From positions 1-6,430 of the forward strand of contig WTJL01000083.1 in assembly GCA_011524845.1 (NCBI GenBank): a stretch of DNA of 6,430 bases, written 5' to 3'. The position numbers were made by a program, and so were the translations under genes. The notes below the pieces were generated by a model. The model saw nothing but the letters and a program-made list of their open reading frames with translations, did no database searches and was not told the DNA's origin. This document shows, piece after piece, positions 1 to 6,347 of the stretch (position 1 is its first letter; every line of letters starts with the position of its first letter). Source of the DNA: Flavobacteriales bacterium (lineage in GTDB: Bacteria; Bacteroidota; Bacteroidia; Flavobacteriales_D; Sanyastnellaceae).

Positions 1-432
1 TGGCTGGGCATGCTCGACCTCAACGTCGACGTGATTGTGGGGCTGATGGTGCTGATTTCGATCATCAACATGACCAGCGCCTTGCTCATCATCATCCTTG
101 AACGACGCAACCAAGTGGGCCTGTTGAAAGCCATGGGCATGAGCGACGCCAGTGTGGTTCGCACGTTTTTGTGGCACGCCGCGCGCATCTTGGGCCAAGG
201 GTTTGTGTGGGGAAATGTGGTGGGACTGGCCCTCGTCGGGATCCAAGCCCAATGGAAGGTGATTCCCCTGGACCCTGCAGCGTACTACGTGGATGCGGTG
301 CCGATTTTGCTCGATGTGAAAGCGTTGATGGCCCTTGAAGGGGTGGCGTTCACCATGTGCGTGGTGGCCATGGTCCTTCCCGCTTTGTGGTCCACACGAA
401 TTCGCCCGGCCTTGACGTTGAGAATGACCTGA
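1..432 (+). CDS. ABC transporter permease, FtsX/LolC-E type (3' part, 5' end outside window)
   Basis: This is the C-terminal 143 residues of an inner-membrane permease subunit. The reading frame is open from base 1 (Trp-Leu-Gly before the first Met at 10), so the gene starts upstream. Three hydrophobic segments are visible, at about residues 9-33, 60-80 and 110-133. The first is followed by ILERRNQVGLLKAMGMSDAS, the cytoplasmic loop typical of FtsX-like C-terminal domains in LolC/LolE relatives ('E+xxxIGxLKAxG'). The region ends with a short basic tail (STRIRPALTLRMT), also typical. Known family members couple an ATPase to extraction of lipoproteins or to mechanical work across the envelope without moving a substrate through the membrane. 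The ATPase partner is not in the window. The stop is one base from the next start, which implies co-transcription. The family call is firm; the substrate is unknown, and a role in lipoprotein sorting is only inferred. Confidence 0.85.
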   Translation, partial: WLGMLDLNVDVIVGLMVLISIINMTSALLIIILERRNQVGLLKAMGMSDASVVRTFLWHAARILGQGFVWGNVVGLALVGIQAQWKVIPLDPAAYYVDAVPILLDVKALMALEGVAFTMCVVAMVLPALWSTRIRPALTLRMT

Positions 433-433
433 C

Positions 434-2140
434 ATGAGCCAAGACAACTGGAGTTTTTCCGCACAAATCGAGCGCTTCGAAGGCGAAGGACACATGCACT
501 TTGTGGCGATCCCTGACGCCTTGGTCGACGACATCCGCAGCCAAGATTCCAAGCGGTATGTCATCACCATGAACGACGCCATCACGTGGCATTGCGGCCT
601 GTTGGGCACAGGCGACGGCCGCTGGTTTGTCATGGTCTCGAAGGACAAACTGGCCCGCGCCCAGACCACCCTGGGGGGCTGGGTTCATGTGGACTTCCGC
701 GTGGACCGAAGCAAATACGGCATGCCCGTTCCGCCCGACTTGCAGGACATGCTGGACGACGACCCTGAGTTTTTGGCCCGATTTGACGCCATGCTGCCCG
801 GGAAACGTCGAAACGCCATGCACTCGATCTCCATGGCCAAAACGGACGCCACCATCGCCAAGCGCATCCTGAAACTGATGAACGAGCTCGGGTTGGTGTG
901 GGTGTTGCTTGCGTGGGGACTCTCCTTCACGGCGACACACGCGCAGTCCTCAACGCCCGCTTCCATCGAGCTTGGCAACGCGCGCTTGGACACATACTTA
1001 CCGATCCTTGAGGACCAACGCGTGGCGGTGGTGGGCAACCACACGAGCGTGGTTCAAGGGGCAAACCGTTCCCAGCATTTGGTCGACACCCTGCTTTCTC
1101 GTGGGGTGCGCGTGGTGCATGTTTTTGCTCCAGAACATGGTTTTCGAGGGGAGGCCGCCAATGGTGCCGAAATCCACGACGGCATCGACGTGGCCACGGG
1201 ATTGAAGGTGTACTCCCTGCATGGCCAACACCGCAAACCGCAGCCCGAGCAACTCGAAGGTGTGGATGTGGTGGTGTTCGACATTCAAGACGTTGGGGCG
1301 CGCTTCTACACGTACATCAGCTCCTTGATGCTCGTGATGGAAGCCTGCGCGGAGCAAGGGGTCGACCTCGTCGTCCTTGACCGACCCAACCCGCATGGAC
1401 ACCACATGCACGGTCCCATGCTCGACCCGGACTTCCAGTCGTTTGTGGGGTTCATTCCCGTGCCCATGGTCCATGGACTCACCCTTGGCGAGGCGGCGCT
1501 GATGGGATGCGCTGAAGGTTGGGTGGACGTGCCGGAAGGATGGCGTCCCCACGTGGTGACGTGCACCGGCTGGAGCCATGGCGACCCTTTTGAACTGCCC
1601 CTTCGCCCCAGTCCCAATTTGCCCACCACGACGTCCATCGACCTCTACCCCAGCTTGTGCCTGCTCGAGCCCACCGTGGTGAGTGTCGGGCGCGGCACAG
1701 CCACGCCGTTCGAATGGCTCGGGCACCCTACGCTGGACTTCGGCGACACGCTGTTCACACCGGTGCCCGTGCCCGGGGCGGCACCGCATCCCAAGCATGA
1801 GGGCAAGCCTTGCACCGGACAGCATCTAGGAGCCCTGGCCCATGAGTGGCGCGCGGCGTCCTCAGACAAGGTTGTGCACCAGACTCCCGGGTTTTCTTTG
1901 GAGCCATTGCAAGACTGGACCGACGCTTGGCGCGACGCGCATGGGTCCCTCGAGGGCTTCTTCACGTCACCGTCTTTCTTCGACAAACTCGCTGGAACGG
2001 ACGTCCTTCGCCGTGCCCTCGAAGCCGGTTACGACCTCTCCGACTTGGAACGCATGTGGCGGGCAGACCACCGCACTTTCTTCGAGGCCGCACAACCCCA
2101 CCTGCTGTATTCTTGGAACGCCCCTTTGCCGGGCCGTTGA
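434..2140 (+). CDS. DUF1905/YdeI-like domain fused to NamZ-type exo-beta-N-acetylmuramidase (DUF1343)
   Basis: Residues 1-148 resemble the DUF1905 plus YdeI/OmpD-associated architecture. A beta-rich N-terminus (KRYVITMNDAITW, WFVMVSKDKLARAQTTLGGW) is followed by the helical tail with MPVPPDLQDMLDDDPE, LPGKRRNAMHSISMAK and TIAKRILKLMNEL. Residues 149-170 look like a signal peptide: hydrophobic core GLVWVLLAWGLSF and a likely cleavage site after THA. Residues about 185-568 are DUF1343, the family of the muramidase NamZ (CAZy GH171), which removes terminal MurNAc from peptidoglycan fragments in the periplasm. Conserved blocks are GNHTSV (201-206), PEHGFRG (233-239), VFDIQDVGARFYTYISSL (281-298), VLDRPNP (314-320), PSPNLPTT (392-399) and GRGTATPFEWLGHP (419-432). 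No catalytic-block defect is apparent. NamZ proteins are normally about 400 residues with an N-terminal signal, so the extra 148 residues are odd. The start at 434 lies one base after the permease stop. Both domain calls are strong; whether one polypeptide is made is uncertain. Confidence 0.85.
   Translation: MSQDNWSFSAQIERFEGEGHMHFVAIPDALVDDIRSQDSKRYVITMNDAITWHCGLLGTGDGRWFVMVSKDKLARAQTTLGGWVHVDFRVDRSKYGMPVPPDLQDMLDDDPEFLARFDAMLPGKRRNAMHSISMAKTDATIAKRILKLMNELGLVWVLLAWGLSFTATHAQSSTPASIELGNARLDTYLPILEDQRVAVVGNHTSVVQGANRSQHLVDTLLSRGVRVVHVFAPEHGFRGEAANGAEIHDGIDVATGLKVYSLHGQHRKPQPEQLEGVDVVVFDIQDVGARFYTYISSLMLVMEACAEQGVDLVVLDRPNPHGHHMHGPMLDPDFQSFVGFIPVPMVHGLTLGEAALMGCAEGWVDVPEGWRPHVVTCTGWSHGDPFELPLRPSPNLPTTTSIDLYPSLCLLEPTVVSVGRGTATPFEWLGHPTLDFGDTLFTPVPVPGAAPHPKHEGKPCTGQHLGALAHEWRAASSDKVVHQTPGFSLEPLQDWTDAWRDAHGSLEGFFTSPSFFDKLAGTDVLRRALEAGYDLSDLERMWRADHRTFFEAAQPHLLYSWNAPLPGR
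878..2140 (+). other. Possible separate start of the secreted NamZ part (internal, in frame)
   Basis: ATG at 878 (residue 149 of the long frame) would give a 420-residue protein with an immediate signal peptide, which is the usual size and layout for NamZ. Against it, this start leaves no positive charge before the hydrophobic core (MNELG...), whereas K143, R144 and K147 lie just upstream. An alternative internal ATG at 833 (residue 134) would include those charges and give a 37-residue leader. No Shine-Dalgarno match precedes either ATG, but Bacteroidota often lack one. This entry records an alternative product of the same frame, not an additional gene. Confidence 0.4.
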
Positions 2141-2146
2141 CCTCCG

Positions 2147-2686
2147 ATGTATCTTTCGCTCAGAAATTCGATGTTCATGTCCCTCCGTCGCCTCACCTCT
2201 CCGTTCTTTTTGGCCGCTGCCTTGTGTGCCGTCGTCGTGTCTGGTTGCACCAAATACGCACCTTACGAGGGGGAGACGTTCGATTGCGAATGCGGCATGC
2301 TGGAGTGGGATGGACGAGAATTGGGCATGCGCATGGCCGAGGTCGAGTCCTTGGGAGGCAACACCTACCGCTACCACGTCGTCGCCGATGTTCGGACACC
2401 TGCCGAGCTCGAAGCCCGTTCAGAGCCTCGGAATTTGGTGCTGACCTTGACCACGGAAATCAACGGCTCGAACACCAACCTCTCCCTCAATGTGGGGGAC
2501 CCTGCGTTGACCGTTCAACAAGTGGAATCTCCTGGGACTGGAGTCGACTGGGACATGGCCGGCGCCTCGCTGTCCATTGCAGTCGGGGAAGACGCGCACA
2601 CCATGGTGCTTGGAGGATTGACCGCCACGCGCGGCAACAATTCCATTGACGCCTCGGGCGAGATCATTTTCTCCCTCGCCGACTAA
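2147..2686 (+). CDS. Small predicted lipoprotein of unknown function
   Basis: The product has 179 residues with a lipoprotein signal peptide: basic SLRRL, hydrophobic LAAALCAVVV, then lipobox VSGC with the lipidated cysteine at residue 34. It is therefore expected to be membrane-anchored and facing the periplasm, or possibly surface-exposed. Two in-frame ATGs at 2171 and 2177 are alternatives. The one at 2177 gives a classical 23-residue signal before the cysteine, while 2147 gives a longer leader but only a 6-base gap after the muramidase stop. The mature part (about 145 residues) has a CEC pair at 47-49 and alternating polar/hydrophobic stretches suggesting beta strands (YRYHVVADV, NLVLTLTTEI, ASLSIAV, ASGEIIFSLAD). 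I do not recognise the family. It probably belongs to the permease-NamZ operon. Its last 23 bases overlap the end of the convergent pdeM gene. Confidence 0.8.
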   Translation: MYLSLRNSMFMSLRRLTSPFFLAAALCAVVVSGCTKYAPYEGETFDCECGMLEWDGRELGMRMAEVESLGGNTYRYHVVADVRTPAELEARSEPRNLVLTLTTEINGSNTNLSLNVGDPALTVQQVESPGTGVDWDMAGASLSIAVGEDAHTMVLGGLTATRGNNSIDASGEIIFSLAD

Positions 2687-3392
2687 GAGACGAGCCGGGC
2701 TGGGCCCTGAGCGGCCCCATCACTTCTGATTCTGTCACCACGAACACCTCGGCGCCGCGCTTGGGCTCGATCAGGTGCATTCCTGTGAACGCTCCAAAAG
2801 CCGGCAACGTCAATCGATGCCCTGCTTCACATCCAGTCGACGATTGGGCGAAACACGGCACGCGAAGGGATTGACGTCCCGCCCCACGGAGCTTGACCGC
2901 AGGGTGAATGTGGCCGCACAGGTGAACCTTGGTGCCTTTGGGAATGGGGTCCGTTGGTTCATGGGTGAGGACGACCCCATGGTTTTCCCACATGTCCACC
3001 ACCGTCAGTCCCATCGTTTCGTACGTGCTGTCGTGGGCCCGGTCGTGGTTGCCCCGGACCAGCACAGCCTCCTGCAGTCCGGCCTCGAATTCGTCCTTCA
3101 GCCAGCGCTCAAAATCGGACCATGCACGGTTGGGCGCGCTGTGGAACAGGTCTCCCAGCAGGACCAGGGTTTGGGGCTTCACCGTGCGCAACAAGTCGGT
3201 GAGCACGCTCAAGGTTTGAAAATCCACCGTGGGCGGAATGGCCAGCCCCTTGGAACGGAAGTGCTCCGCTTTGGCCAGGTGCAAATCGCTCACCACGAGC
3301 ATCGAGCACGTCGGCCAATGCACCGCCTTCTGAGGCAGAAGCCACATCTGTTGCTTGCCGGTCAACCATGAGATGGATCCTCGCGATGCCAT
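2664..3392 (-). CDS. pdeM: PdeM-type metallophosphoesterase (ligase-associated DNA damage response endonuclease)
   Basis: A 242-residue cytosolic calcineurin-like phosphoesterase. All metal-binding blocks are present in order: SDLHLAKAEHFR (D36, H38), LLGDLFHS (G80-D81), RGNHD (113-117), LTHEP (H144) and CGHIHP (H161, H163). The spacing and the opening WLLPQKAVHW followed by VVSDLHLAKAEHFR match the PdeM subfamily. PdeM is usually encoded with a ligase (LigB), an Lhr-type helicase and an exonuclease and is named for DNA repair; none of these partners is visible here. I chose the ATG at 3392, which leaves about 16 residues before WLLPQK, as in relatives. A TTG at 3410 would add six residues. 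The family core seems to end near EVFVVTESEVMGPL, leaving a basic tail of about 14 residues (RAQPGSSLSRRGRK). The 3' end overlaps the lipoprotein gene convergently. The biochemical role is inferred from the family. Confidence 0.85.
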   Translation of the reverse strand: MASRGSISWLTGKQQMWLLPQKAVHWPTCSMLVVSDLHLAKAEHFRSKGLAIPPTVDFQTLSVLTDLLRTVKPQTLVLLGDLFHSAPNRAWSDFERWLKDEFEAGLQEAVLVRGNHDRAHDSTYETMGLTVVDMWENHGVVLTHEPTDPIPKGTKVHLCGHIHPAVKLRGAGRQSLRVPCFAQSSTGCEAGHRLTLPAFGAFTGMHLIEPKRGAEVFVVTESEVMGPLRAQPGSSLSRRGRK

Positions 3393-3510
3393 GCCCCAAA
3401 TTTCCGTCAAATCCCTCCTTTCTCCACGTCTGACAGGCCCAAGGACCCACAGGATTGCTTATTTTCGCCGTCGGTCCAACGCAACCGACCTCGCATCTCA
3501 AAAGAAGACG
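3393..3510. promoter_or_regulatory. Divergent promoter region between pdeM and acnB
   Basis: This 118-bp spacer separates two divergent start codons and must carry the promoters of both genes unless the promoters lie inside coding sequence. On the plus strand TATTTTCG at 3460-3467 matches the Bacteroidota -7 consensus TAnnTTTG in all but one fixed position, 43 bases before the acnB ATG. No clear TTG -33 element stands at the expected distance, so the match is weak. On the minus strand GAAATTTG is a similar one-mismatch match, but it lies only about 6 bases before the pdeM ATG and would give an essentially leaderless message. The bases just before the acnB ATG (AAAAGAAGACG) are A-rich, as is common for Bacteroidota start regions. 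Confidence 0.4.
3470..3489. repeat. Short perfect inverted repeat upstream of acnB
   Basis: GTCGGT at 3470-3475 and its exact reverse complement ACCGAC at 3484-3489 are separated by 8 bases. The centre lies about 31 bases before the acnB start, just downstream of the candidate -7 element. It could be an operator or an RNA hairpin in the 5' leader. A perfect 6-base dyad with a flexible spacer is not rare by chance in 118 bp (my rough estimate is a few tenths expected), so its function is unproven. Confidence 0.3.
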
Positions 3511-6315
3511 ATGAGCAAGTACCCTACGTACCTCCAAGAAATCGAAGAACGCAAAGCCGATGGCTTGCACCCCAAGCCCATTGACGACGCGGCGCTGTTG
3601 AACGACATCATTGACCAAATCAAAGATGTCAACCATCCAGAGCGCAAGGCCTCTTTGGACTTCTTCGTGTACAACGTCCTGCCCGGAACCACGAGTGCGG
3701 CGGGTGTCAAAGCTGCTTTTTTGAAAGACATCGTCCTCGGTGAGGTGGAGGTGCCTGAGATTTCTCGCACGTCTGCCTTCGAGCAGTTGTCGCACATGAA
3801 AGGCGGACCTTCGGTGGAAGTGCTGTTGGACTTGGCCTTGGGCCAAGACGAAAGCATCGCCAAAGAAGCGGCGGCTGTGCTCAAGACGCAGGTGTTCTTG
3901 TACGAAGCCGACACCGACCGTTTGGCCAACGCACACGCCGCGGGCAACGGCATCGCGACCGACATCATCGAGAGCTACGCCAAGGCGGAATTCTTCACCA
4001 ACCTTCCCGACGTGGAAGAGACCATCGATGTGGTGACCTACGTCGCAGGGGTGGGCGACATCTCGACCGATTTGTTGTCTCCCGGAAGCGACGCGCACTC
4101 GCGCTCCGACCGTGAACTGCACGGAAAGTCGATGTTTGAGCACGACACCGTGCGTCAAAACGAACTCCTCGAGCTGCAGAAGCAACACCCCGACAAGCGG
4201 ATCATGCTTGTGGCGGAAAAAGGCACCATGGGTGTGGGCTCGTCCCGCATGTCAGGCGTGAACAACGTGGCCCTGTGGATTGGAAAGCAGGCCAGCGAAT
4301 ACGTGCCCTTCATCAACATTGCACCGGTTGTGGCCGGCACCAACGGCATCTCCCCCATCTTCTTGACCACCGTCGGTGTGACGGGCGGCATTGGGGTGGA
4401 CCTCAAAAACTGGGTGAAGAAGGTGGACAGCGAGGGCCAAGTTGTCCTCGACGAAGACGGTGAGCCCGTGCTCGAGCAAGTGTACTCCGTGGACACGGGC
4501 TCTGTGTTTACCATCAACACCAAGACCAAGAAGCTCTGCCAAGGCGACAAGGAACTGATCGACATCAGCGCCTCCTTGACCCCTCAGAAGATGGAATTCA
4601 TGCGGGCCGGTGGTTCTTACGCCATCGTCTTTGGCAAGAAACTCCAAACGTTTGCCGCCAAGACCCTCGGCATCGACGTGCCGCCGGTGTTTGCCGCGTC
4701 CAAGGAAATCAGCCACGAAGGTCAAGGCTTGACCGCCGTGGAGAAGATCTTCAACAAGAACGCTGTCGGCACGTCCGGCAACGTGCTGCACGCCGGTTCC
4801 TACGTTCGGGCTGAAGTGAACATTGTGGGGTCTCAAGACACCACGGGCTTGATGACGTCTCAGGAATTGGAGATGATGGCTGCGACCACCATTTCCCCCA
4901 TCGTCGATGGAGCGTACCAATCCGGATGCCACACGGCGTCGGTGTGGGATTTGAAAGCGCAGGAAAACATCCCTCGCTTGATGAGCTTCATGAACGACTT
5001 TGGACTCATCACGGGCCGCGACCCCAAAGGCGAATACCACGCCATGACCGACGTGATCCACAAGGTCCTGAACGACCTCACGGTGGACGATTGGGCCATC
5101 ATCATTGGGGGCGACTCGCACACGCGCATGTCGAAGGGTGTGGCGTTCGGTGCCGACTCCGGCACGGTCGCCCTCGCGCTGGCCACGGGAGAAGCGTCCA
5201 TGCCCATCCCTGAATCGGTCAAAGTGACCTTCAAAGGCCAGATGCAGAACCACATGGACTTCCGCGACGTCGTCCATGCCACCCAAGCCCAAATGCTCCA
5301 GCACTTTGGCGGTGAGAACGTCTTCCAAGGCCGCGTCATTGAGGTGCACATTGGCACCCTGCCTGCCGACCAAGCGTTCACGTTCACAGACTGGACGGCC
5401 GAGATGAAAGCCAAGGCGTCCATCTGCATTTCAGAGCCTGACACCTTGATCGAGTCTCTCAACATCGCCAAGGGCCGCATCCAAATCATGATCGACAAAG
5501 GCATGGACAACGCCAAGGGCGTGCTCCAAGGCCTCATCGACCGTGCCAACAAGCGCATCCAAGAGATCGAATCCGGCGAGAAGCCACCGTTGACGCCAGA
5601 CAGCAACGCCAAGTACTACGCGGAATTTGAAGTGGACTTGGACATCATCAACCAACCGATGATCGCCGACCCTGATGTCCACAACGAGGACGTTTCCAAG
5701 CGCTACACCCACGACACCATTCGTCCTCTGAGCTTCTACGGAGGCGACAAGCACGTGGACTTGGGCTTTGTGGGATCGTGCATGGTCCACAAAGGCGACT
5801 TGAAGATTGTGGCCCAAATGCTCCGCAACCTTGAAAAGCAGCAAGGCGACGTGACCTTCCAGGCCCCCCTCGTGGTGACCGCCCCGACGTACAACATCAT
5901 CGACGAGTTGAAAGCTGAAGGCGACTGGGATGTGCTGCAGAAGTACTCTGGGTTTGAATTCGACGACGACGCCCCCAAGACAGCGGCGCGCACGGAGTAC
6001 GAGAACATGATGTACTTGGAACGCCCCGGATGCAACCTGTGCATGGGCAACCAAGAAAAAGCGGCCAAAGGCGACACGGTGATGGCCACCTCCACCCGCC
6101 TGTTCCAAGGCCGTGTGGTGAAAGACAGCGAGCGCAAGAAGGGGGAATCCCTGCTCGCCTCCACGCCTGTCGTGGTCCTTTCCGCCATTCTCGGACGCAC
6201 CCCCAACCTCGACGAATACCTCGGCGCGGTGGAGGGGATTCCGCTGACCAAGTTTGCGCCTCCTCTGAAAAAGATGAGCACCAACGCGGGACCTGGACAC
6301 CTGCTCTCGTACTGA
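3511..6315 (+). CDS. acnB: Aconitate hydratase B (bifunctional aconitase 2 / 2-methylisocitrate dehydratase)
   Basis: A complete 934-residue cytosolic [4Fe-4S] enzyme converting citrate to isocitrate in the TCA cycle. E. coli AcnB also acts on 2-methylcitrate intermediates. The N-terminal HEAT-like domain (about 1-165) is followed by the swivel domain (about 170-400, with SPGSDAHSRSD and GVGSSRMSG) and the catalytic domains (from about 430). Catalytic blocks are GSQDTTGLMT (440-449), SGCHTASVWD (471-480), GGDSHTR (533-539) and FVGSCMVHKGD (753-763). Cluster ligands are C757, C841 and C844 in GCNLCMGNQ, matching C710, C769 and C772 of E. coli AcnB. It is about 70 residues longer than the E. 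coli enzyme, partly through a segment near 303-345. I recall this form from Flavobacteriia. The ATG at 3511 was chosen because MSKYPTYLQEIEERKADGLH aligns with family N-termini; the frame stays open upstream to 3355, but that stretch overlaps pdeM. Confidence 0.97.
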   Translation: MSKYPTYLQEIEERKADGLHPKPIDDAALLNDIIDQIKDVNHPERKASLDFFVYNVLPGTTSAAGVKAAFLKDIVLGEVEVPEISRTSAFEQLSHMKGGPSVEVLLDLALGQDESIAKEAAAVLKTQVFLYEADTDRLANAHAAGNGIATDIIESYAKAEFFTNLPDVEETIDVVTYVAGVGDISTDLLSPGSDAHSRSDRELHGKSMFEHDTVRQNELLELQKQHPDKRIMLVAEKGTMGVGSSRMSGVNNVALWIGKQASEYVPFINIAPVVAGTNGISPIFLTTVGVTGGIGVDLKNWVKKVDSEGQVVLDEDGEPVLEQVYSVDTGSVFTINTKTKKLCQGDKELIDISASLTPQKMEFMRAGGSYAIVFGKKLQTFAAKTLGIDVPPVFAASKEISHEGQGLTAVEKIFNKNAVGTSGNVLHAGSYVRAEVNIVGSQDTTGLMTSQELEMMAATTISPIVDGAYQSGCHTASVWDLKAQENIPRLMSFMNDFGLITGRDPKGEYHAMTDVIHKVLNDLTVDDWAIIIGGDSHTRMSKGVAFGADSGTVALALATGEASMPIPESVKVTFKGQMQNHMDFRDVVHATQAQMLQHFGGENVFQGRVIEVHIGTLPADQAFTFTDWTAEMKAKASICISEPDTLIESLNIAKGRIQIMIDKGMDNAKGVLQGLIDRANKRIQEIESGEKPPLTPDSNAKYYAEFEVDLDIINQPMIADPDVHNEDVSKRYTHDTIRPLSFYGGDKHVDLGFVGSCMVHKGDLKIVAQMLRNLEKQQGDVTFQAPLVVTAPTYNIIDELKAEGDWDVLQKYSGFEFDDDAPKTAARTEYENMMYLERPGCNLCMGNQEKAAKGDTVMATSTRLFQGRVVKDSERKKGESLLASTPVVVLSAILGRTPNLDEYLGAVEGIPLTKFAPPLKKMSTNAGPGHLLSY

Positions 6316-6347
6316 GAACGACACGCACGCTGAGGTAACTTTCCGTC
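6316..6347. other. Short acnB-permease spacer, no clear terminator
   Basis: These 32 bases separate the acnB stop from the next start. No stem followed by a T-run is visible. TAACTTTC at 6336-6343 matches the Bacteroidota -7 consensus except for its last base, but it lies only 4 bases before the ATG. GAGG at 6332-6335 is a poorly spaced Shine-Dalgarno-like tract. The short spacing makes at least partial read-through from acnB plausible. Confidence 0.4.

Noticed and set aside
998..1825. Open frame on the minus strand (275 codons) opposite the NamZ domain
   Set aside because: Antisense to conserved DUF1343 blocks; composition typical of a shadow frame.
2622..2634. Small hairpin CCGC-N5-GCGG with ATTG/CAAT flanks as a pdeM terminator
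   Set aside because: The stem is only four base pairs, the flanks pair imperfectly, there is no T-run, and it lies within the lipoprotein coding sequence.
1846..2649. Plus-strand frame (267 codons) spanning the end of NamZ and most of the lipoprotein gene
   Set aside because: Overlaps two better-supported genes in another frame; Arg/His/Pro-rich with no recognisable domain. It does not suggest a frameshift, because both real genes are intact.
2702..2717. GGGCC-N6-GGCCC hairpin as a terminator for the lipoprotein gene
   Set aside because: The stem is five base pairs with no T-run after it, and it lies inside the pdeM coding sequence; GC-rich short stems of this kind are common by chance here.
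3393..3420. AAGGAGG tract on the minus strand before pdeM as a strong Shine-Dalgarno site
   Set aside because: It lies only 3 bases before the TTG at 3410 and 21 bases before the ATG at 3392, so the spacing is poor for either. Bacteroidota rarely depend on such sites.
3355..3510. Upstream in-frame extension of acnB (52 more codons)
   Set aside because: It overlaps the pdeM start and covers the promoter-like spacer, and the added residues (Arg/Pro/Ser-rich) do not match AcnB N-termini; the start at 3511 does.
3109..4188. Long open frame on the minus strand (359 codons) across the pdeM start and the acnB N-terminus
   Set aside because: Antisense to well-identified coding sequence and rich in His, Val, Arg and Gly, as expected for a shadow of GC-rich codons; no recognisable motif.
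4252..5373. Long open frame on the minus strand (373 codons) inside acnB
   Set aside because: Entirely antisense to the highly conserved acnB catalytic region; His/Arg/Val-rich composition with no domain signature.
5431..6324. Long open frame on the minus strand (297 codons) over the acnB 3' end
   Set aside because: Same antisense shadow effect; no motif and no plausible initiation context.
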